Shown here piece after piece: positions 59,462 through 64,000 of a DNA stretch of 64,000 nt; positions within the stretch are counted from its first letter, which is position 1; every line of letters starts with the position of its first letter. A program made the position numbers and the translations under genes. The stretch comes from JAYRZB01 sp041916675 (GTDB taxonomy: Bacteria; Pseudomonadota; Alphaproteobacteria; Rhizobiales; Devosiaceae): positions 310,001-374,000 of the forward strand of contig JAYRZB010000001.1 in the NCBI GenBank assembly GCA_041916675.1. The letters run 5' to 3'. A model generated the notes under the pieces. The model had not been told where the DNA came from. It searched no databases and saw only the letters and a list, made by a program, of their open reading frames with translations.

Positions 59462-60337
59462 CTAAATCAGCCCGGCATGGGCCAGCGCTTGGTCGATGGC
59501 TTCCTCGGTGGCACGGGTCGCCGGCACGAGCGGCAGGCGCAGCTCGTTCTGGCAGAGGCCAAGCCGCTTGGCGGCATATTTCACGCCCTGCGGATTGGGC
59601 TCGAGGAAGAGGTTCTTGTGCAGCGGCGCCAGCTTATCCTGAATGGCAAGGGCCGTGGCGAAATCGCCAGCGAGCGTTGCATTCTGGAAATCGGCGCACA
59701 GGCGCGGGGCGACGTTGGAGGTGACCGAGATGCACCCGGTGCCGCCATGGGCATTAAAGCCCAGCGCCGTCATATCCTCGCCCGAGAGCAGGATGAAATC
59801 GGCGCCCAGCTTGTGGCGCTGCAGGCTGGCGCGGCTCATATCGGCGGTCGCATCCTTGACGCCGATGATATTGGGATGTGCCTCGCGCAGGCGGGCAATG
59901 GTATCGATCGATAGATCCACCACGGTGCGGCCCGGCACAGAATAGAGAATGACCGGAATGCCGATGGCACCGGCGACGGCGGAAAAATGCTGGAACTGCC
60001 CTTCCTGATTGGGCTTGTTGTAGTAGGGCACAACTGAAAGCACGGCATCGGCGCCGGTTTCTTCAGCAAACCGCGCCAGGGCCACAGCCTCGGCGGTGGA
60101 ATTGGACCCTGCCCCGGCAATCACCGGCACCCGCTTGTTGGTGACCTCAACGCAGATTTCCACCACACGGCGATGCTCTTCGTGGCTGACGGTAGGGCTT
60201 TCACCGGTCGTACCGACGGGCACAAGACCGTGGGTGCCCTGGCTGATCTGCCAGTCCACAAATGCTGAAAAGGCTTTCTCATCCACCGCCCCATTGGCAA
60301 AGGGGGTAATGAGTGCCGTAATCGAACCCTTCAGCAT
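59462..60337 (-). CDS. dapA: 4-hydroxy-tetrahydrodipicolinate synthase
   Basis: First committed enzyme of lysine/diaminopimelate synthesis. The product is 291 residues. It has MLKGSITALITPFANGAVDE, GTHGLVPVGTTGESPTVSHEEH (residues split in two), VLSVVPYYNKPNQEGQF with catalytic Tyr, and the Schiff-base Lys in NIIGVKDATADMSRA. The ATG at 60337 follows GAGGAAG. It is divergent from the lytic transglycosylase gene. Confidence 0.96.
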   Translation of the reverse strand: MLKGSITALITPFANGAVDEKAFSAFVDWQISQGTHGLVPVGTTGESPTVSHEEHRRVVEICVEVTNKRVPVIAGAGSNSTAEAVALARFAEETGADAVLSVVPYYNKPNQEGQFQHFSAVAGAIGIPVILYSVPGRTVVDLSIDTIARLREAHPNIIGVKDATADMSRASLQRHKLGADFILLSGEDMTALGFNAHGGTGCISVTSNVAPRLCADFQNATLAGDFATALAIQDKLAPLHKNLFLEPNPQGVKYAAKRLGLCQNELRLPLVPATRATEEAIDQALAHAGLI

Positions 60338-60435
60338 CTGGAATTCTTCCTCGTTGGGGTCTCCGCCAAAAGGGGAGATCAGTGTTGTCTCAGGCACGCC
60401 ACCGGACGCGGGGTGCGTTCATCGAAGCGCCACAG

Positions 60436-60467
60436 TCGCGCACCATAGTTTTTCTTGTATGGCGCGA
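60436..60467. other. Imperfect inverted repeat upstream of dapA
   Basis: TCGCG-CA-CCATA (60436-60447) pairs with TATGG-CGCGA (60458-60467) around GTTTTTCTTG, leaving a 2-nt bulge. It is in the 276-bp divergent region between dapA and the lytic transglycosylase gene and could be a regulator site or a leader hairpin. Confidence 0.4.
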
Positions 60468-60613
60468 CAAGCTTGCAGGCCTGGCTGCGTCATATAACGC
60501 GCGAGGTCCCGGGCGGAAACCAATTGTTCACCTCAAACAGGCAAACTTTGGGTTAATCGCAAGGGGTGGGGGCACCTTGTTGGAACAGTAACGAGCACCA
60601 ACAGGACGACACC

Positions 60614-62668
60614 ATGAAGACCTTTTGGCTCCCGGCCGTGCTGCGCCGCCTCGGCGCGCCCGCCGGTCTGGCAATTGCCTTGTTTGTGGGAGCCGCTGGC
60701 GCCCTGCCCGCTGTTGCGCAGGGCACAGAAACAATCGACACGCTGATCACCGGTTCGATCAACCAGACGGCCCCGATTGCGCCGGGCGAAAAAGGTTCGG
60801 CAGCGTTTCGCAAGGCGCTCGAGCTGATTTCGGCGGACAAGTACGCAGACGCCTATGAAGCGGCTCGTGCCCTTACCGATTCCTCCGAGCGTCGTGCGAT
60901 CCAGTGGGCCGCCATCTATCTTGGGAAGGGCGAGATCGACTATCGATCCGTCCGGCGTTTTGCCGATGACGCGCCAGAGTTCTCGTCAGCCGGATTGTAT
61001 CAGACGCGCGTTGAGCAGGCTCTCACGCTTCAGAAGCCGGGAAATGCCGCTGTAATCGAAGCCTTGGCTGGCTCTCCGCCGATTTCGATTGAGGGGACAA
61101 TTGCATTGGCCGCTGCCTATCTGGGCGAAGGCAAGAGCAAGCTTGCCGCGCCCCTGATACGGTCGCTTTGGGTATCACAATATCTCGACCCCAAGACCGA
61201 GAGCCAAATCCTGGAGCGATTGGGATCGCTCTTGACCCGGGACGACCATTGGGCCCGGGCCGTGCATCTGATGATGAATGATCGCGCTGCGGGCGTTGAA
61301 CGCCTGTTGCCGTTCCTTTCCGCTGGGCAGAAATCACTCGCCATCGCCAGAAATGCGGTTTCCCGCAAAGATGGCGATGCCAAGAAAAAACTCGACGCTG
61401 TCGATGCTGCATTCCAGAGTCACCCGGTTTTCATCTATTCGCGAGCCCAGCGGGCTCGGCAGGCCGGACTGTTTGAAAGCGCGGTCGACTGGCTGAACAA
61501 GGCCAAGGGCGACCTGCCCGATGCCGAAGAGTGGTGGTATGAGCGGCGCGCGCTGATCCGCCAGATTCTCGGCACCGGCGATGCACGGCTGGCCTATCGC
61601 GCCGCTGACACCTATCGAACCGGCCCGGAAGGGCGGCTGGTCGAGGCCCGTTTCCATGCCGGCTGGATCGCCCTGTCGTTTCTCGGTGACGCAGCGGCGG
61701 CCAAACCGCATTTTGAAACCATGGCGGGGCTTTCTACCCTGCCCGACTCCGTCACCCAGGCACAATACTGGCTTGGCCGCACCTATCTGAAGCTTGGGGA
61801 TGAGGCCAAGGCGCGTGCCGCATTTTCGGCGGCAGCCGAATATGGCACGGTCTACTATGGGCTGCTCGCCCGCGCCGAACTAGGCCAGCACAGCATCGAA
61901 ATACGCGGACTGCCTGCCCACAAAGGAGCGGAGGCCGCTTTTGAGGGCCAGAGTGTGATCCGGGCTGTGCGGCTGCTGTCCGCCAACGGCAAAGACAGCC
62001 TGGCTCAGCCGCTGCTGCGCAACTTCGCCCTGGGACTGAAGGATGGCCCGCAACTGGTGCTGGCGGCCCGGCTGGCGCAGGCGATCAACGCGCATCACCT
62101 GGCGATCTCGATTGCCGACATCGCCGAAAAACGCGGCGCCCCGCTCGACCTGTTCAATTTTCCCAAAGACGGCCTGCCGGTGCAGCACACCGCCGAGGTC
62201 GACACCGCCGCTGTTTATGCAATCGCGCGGCAGGAAAGCAAATTCCAGGTCGATGCCGTATCCTCGGTCGGCGCACGCGGGTTGATGCAGCTGATGCCGG
62301 CAACGGCCAAGGAGACGGCCGCGAAGGTGGGCGTTGCCTACTCGGAAAAGCGGCTGACATCGGACCCAGGCTATAACACTTTGCTGGGTTCCACCTATCT
62401 CTCCAACCAGTTGGAACGGTTCGATGGGTCGCTCGTGCTGGCTGCGGCTGCCTATAATGCAGGCGGGGGCAATGCCAATAAGTGGATTGCCGCCTATGGC
62501 GATCCGCGCGCGGCCAATGTGGATGCGGTGGTGTGGGTGGAACTGATCCCGTTCCAGGAAACCCGCAAATATGTGCAACGGGTGCTTGCCAACTATCTGG
62601 TATATCGAGCCCGACTGGGCAAAGACGACATGACGATGAAGGATGCCCTGCGCCGGATACCCGGTTAG
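60614..62668 (+). CDS. Soluble lytic murein transglycosylase (Slt type)
   Basis: Periplasmic enzyme that cleaves peptidoglycan glycan strands to anhydro products. The product is 684 residues with a signal peptide (LAIALFVGAAGALPAVAQ). A long alpha-superhelical U-domain (residues 60-530) precedes the SLT domain. The SLT domain contains AVYAIARQESKFQVDAVSSV with catalytic Glu, GARGLMQLMPATAKETA, GSTYLSNQLERFDGSLVLAA and AAYNAGGGNANKWI. ATG 60614 with CAGGACG upstream. Confidence 0.94.
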   Translation: MKTFWLPAVLRRLGAPAGLAIALFVGAAGALPAVAQGTETIDTLITGSINQTAPIAPGEKGSAAFRKALELISADKYADAYEAARALTDSSERRAIQWAAIYLGKGEIDYRSVRRFADDAPEFSSAGLYQTRVEQALTLQKPGNAAVIEALAGSPPISIEGTIALAAAYLGEGKSKLAAPLIRSLWVSQYLDPKTESQILERLGSLLTRDDHWARAVHLMMNDRAAGVERLLPFLSAGQKSLAIARNAVSRKDGDAKKKLDAVDAAFQSHPVFIYSRAQRARQAGLFESAVDWLNKAKGDLPDAEEWWYERRALIRQILGTGDARLAYRAADTYRTGPEGRLVEARFHAGWIALSFLGDAAAAKPHFETMAGLSTLPDSVTQAQYWLGRTYLKLGDEAKARAAFSAAAEYGTVYYGLLARAELGQHSIEIRGLPAHKGAEAAFEGQSVIRAVRLLSANGKDSLAQPLLRNFALGLKDGPQLVLAARLAQAINAHHLAISIADIAEKRGAPLDLFNFPKDGLPVQHTAEVDTAAVYAIARQESKFQVDAVSSVGARGLMQLMPATAKETAAKVGVAYSEKRLTSDPGYNTLLGSTYLSNQLERFDGSLVLAAAAYNAGGGNANKWIAAYGDPRAANVDAVVWVELIPFQETRKYVQRVLANYLVYRARLGKDDMTMKDALRRIPG

Positions 62669-62754
62669 GCATCGCCTGTGGGCAAGCCGCATCAGCGGCT
62701 TGTCACCCCTGCCCGATTTGGGCCCAATGGCGCACCCGCGCACAAGGCCGCCTG

Positions 62755-63687
62755 ATGTTCAAACGCCGCTTTCCCGAAGATCACCGCGCGTTCCTGCCGC
62801 TGCCGGTCTCCTATGTCACGATGCGGACGGGTGGCGAGCGCATGGCGGTGCACATTGCAGGTACGCTGACTGGTGGGCGCATTCCAGTGATTTGCGTGCC
62901 CGGCTATCAGCGCAACATGACCGACTTCAGCGACTTTGTGCCCTATTTCCAGCGCGTGATGGGCGAGGACTGGCCGGTGGTGCTTATCGACTTGCTCGGC
63001 CGCGGACGATCGGGCGACCGGGCGGACAAGAGCAAATACATTTCGACCGAGGATGCGGTCGATATTGCGGAGGTTGCAACGTCGCTGGCCATTGATCGCG
63101 CCCTGCTGATTGGCCAGGGCTATGGCGGGCAGGTTTCGATGGCGCTTGCCGCGCATCGGCCCCGGCTGGTGGCGGGTGCGGTGCTGATCGATGCCGGGCC
63201 GGTATCCTCGCCGCGCAGCCTGGTGCGGCTGCGCACCAACCTGACCGCGCTCGACAACCTGCGTGGCGGCGCAGGAACACGCACCATGCAACGCCAGATG
63301 CTGACTGCGGACTATCCCGGTGCGCCCGAGGGGCAACTCGATGCCCTGAGCCTACGCAGCCACTATGCCGACAAGCGCGGGCGGGTGCGGACTTTGTTTG
63401 ACAGGCAACTGATCAGGCAACTTGAAGGGTTCGAGCTCGATGATGTGCTGGTTGCGCAATGGCCGCTGTTCGATGCGCTGCGCACCGCGCCATTGATGCT
63501 GATGCGCACGCAATTGACTGATCAGCTGCCGCGCGAAACGCTGGAAGAAATGTGCCGTCGGCGGCCGGATGCCATTGCGATCAATATTGCCGGGCAAGGC
63601 TCGCCTGCCCTGCTCGACCATGGCGAGGAGGTGGGCGCCATCGCCGCTTTTGTCCGCCATGTCGCCGGACGCCAGCGCAGCCGCTAA
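62755..63687 (+). CDS. Alpha/beta-hydrolase-fold protein lacking the nucleophile serine
   Basis: Product of 310 residues with the alpha/beta-hydrolase fold: IPVICVPGYQRNMTDFSDFV (oxyanion region), VVLIDLLGRGRSGDRADKSK, then ALLIGQGYGGQVSMALAAHR at the nucleophile elbow. The elbow should read G-x-S-x-G but reads GQGYG, with Gly122 in place of Ser. A candidate catalytic His remains near the end (His289, LDHGEEVGAI). It may be non-hydrolytic or use another mechanism. It follows the lytic transglycosylase by 86 nt. Confidence 0.87.
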   Translation: MFKRRFPEDHRAFLPLPVSYVTMRTGGERMAVHIAGTLTGGRIPVICVPGYQRNMTDFSDFVPYFQRVMGEDWPVVLIDLLGRGRSGDRADKSKYISTEDAVDIAEVATSLAIDRALLIGQGYGGQVSMALAAHRPRLVAGAVLIDAGPVSSPRSLVRLRTNLTALDNLRGGAGTRTMQRQMLTADYPGAPEGQLDALSLRSHYADKRGRVRTLFDRQLIRQLEGFELDDVLVAQWPLFDALRTAPLMLMRTQLTDQLPRETLEEMCRRRPDAIAINIAGQGSPALLDHGEEVGAIAAFVRHVAGRQRSR

Positions 63688-64000
63688 GGCGTTTGCTGTT
63701 TGGTGGTGATTGCCCTGGCCTGGGTGACCCAGCCTTCGCGCTCGACACGCCCGGCAAACCCGATCCGGCTACTCACCCAGGCTGCGTCGGCCTGGCTCCA
63801 GTCAGCAATCTGGCTGAGGTGATAGATACCGAGATCATGCAGCGCTGATTCCAGTTTCGGGCCTATCCCTTTGATCTGCTTGAGATCATCTGGAATTCCA
63901 CCATGAGGCTCGGCGAGCGTAGACGGGCGGCCTCTGTCATCGGCAACTTCCATTTGCGGTGCGGTGGGCGGCTCGGTTTGAGCCAAGGGTTTATGTGCTT
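63684..64000 (-). CDS. C-terminal helix-hairpin-helix domain of a protein cut by the window edge
   Basis: The minus-strand frame is open to the right edge (in-frame codons continue beyond a TTG at 63986), so this is the C-terminus of a longer protein. After a proline-rich linker (TEPPTAPQMEVADDRGRPST) comes DDLKQIKGIGPKLESALHDL, then GIYHLSQIADWSQADAAWVS and RIGFAGRVEREGWVTQARAI. This domain type occurs at the C-terminus of rhizobial NuoE and other proteins. Which protein this is cannot be told here. Confidence 0.75.
   Translation of the reverse strand, partial: AHKPLAQTEPPTAPQMEVADDRGRPSTLAEPHGGIPDDLKQIKGIGPKLESALHDLGIYHLSQIADWSQADAAWVSSRIGFAGRVEREGWVTQARAITTKQQTP

Noticed and set aside
1..64000. 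CRISPR array, prophage, integrase, restriction or toxin-antitoxin genes
   Set aside because: No direct-repeat/spacer pattern and no matching protein motifs were seen; the window is core chromosome apart from the two small elements.

Overview
The window is a GC-rich, densely packed chromosomal segment of an alphaproteobacterium of the order Hyphomicrobiales (Rhizobiales). A Devosia-like genus is my best guess; this is inference from gene order and protein character, not a database match. Evidence for the order includes the clusters aminotransferase-hom-glpX-recJ, DUF177-plsX-fabH-ihfA-merR with bamE divergent, and rpoZ-rsh-pyrE-acpS-lepB-rnc-era-recO-parC. It also includes an LdtR-type regulator beside an L,D-transpeptidase, and a ChrR anti-sigma factor with its ECF sigma factor. 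Most of the window is core genome. I found no prophage, transposase, CRISPR array, toxin-antitoxin or recognisable defence island.

Layout. 0-4.4 kb: end of etfBA, then a convergent GH38 alpha-mannosidase. 4.7-10.7 kb: a small ParB/Srx-fold protein, then a singlet-oxygen-type stress block. That block holds rpoE-chrR-SDR on the plus strand and an FAD oxidoreductase, DUF1365 and cyclopropane fatty acid synthase operon on the minus strand. Both units are preceded by sequences resembling the ECF11 RpoE promoter (TGATCC-N16-CGTA). 10.7-17.3 kb: recJ, an HD phosphohydrolase, glpX, homoserine dehydrogenase with an unusual N-terminal HTH-like extension, and a class I aminotransferase. 17.8-21.7 kb: a UGT-like glycosyltransferase, rpsI/rplM, ctaA, DUF2842. 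21.7-30.8 kb: an exopolysaccharide locus with a GGDEF/EAL protein, a polysaccharide deacetylase, a Wzc-like protein with a decayed kinase domain, a Wza-like lipoprotein, a WcaJ-type initiating transferase and a Wzy-like membrane protein. 30.8-34.2 kb: a phosphotransferase, a secreted protein, tRNA-Pro(GGG), a small ORF and a secreted DUF6454-like protein. 34.4-39.2 kb: lipid and envelope genes. 39.2-44.6 kb: nusB, nrdR, glyA, DUF6898, L,D-transpeptidase, ldtR, DUF6163. 44.7-48.1 kb: hemB, RDD, bpt, a membrane-anchored EEP protein. 48.1-57.4 kb: the parC-to-rpoZ cluster. 57.7-64 kb: NYN protein, uracil-DNA glycosylase, smpB, dapA, lytic transglycosylase, an alpha/beta hydrolase, and the C-terminus of a helix-hairpin-helix protein cut by the window edge.

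Most notable. (1) Two copies of a 159-bp palindromic element (15847-16005 and 34222-34380) have MITE hallmarks: terminal inverted repeats, three internal hairpins and 10-bp flanking direct repeats. The second copy appears to have jumped into a terminator hairpin shared by two convergent genes, and removing it rebuilds the hairpin exactly. (2) The RpoE/ChrR block carries two promoter matches with identical spacing. (3) Homoserine dehydrogenase is fused to a DNA-binding-like domain. (4) The Wzc-like protein has lost its Walker A motif, and an alpha/beta hydrolase has glycine where the nucleophile should be. None of these is clearly a wholly new system. The element and the hom fusion are the best candidates for something undescribed.
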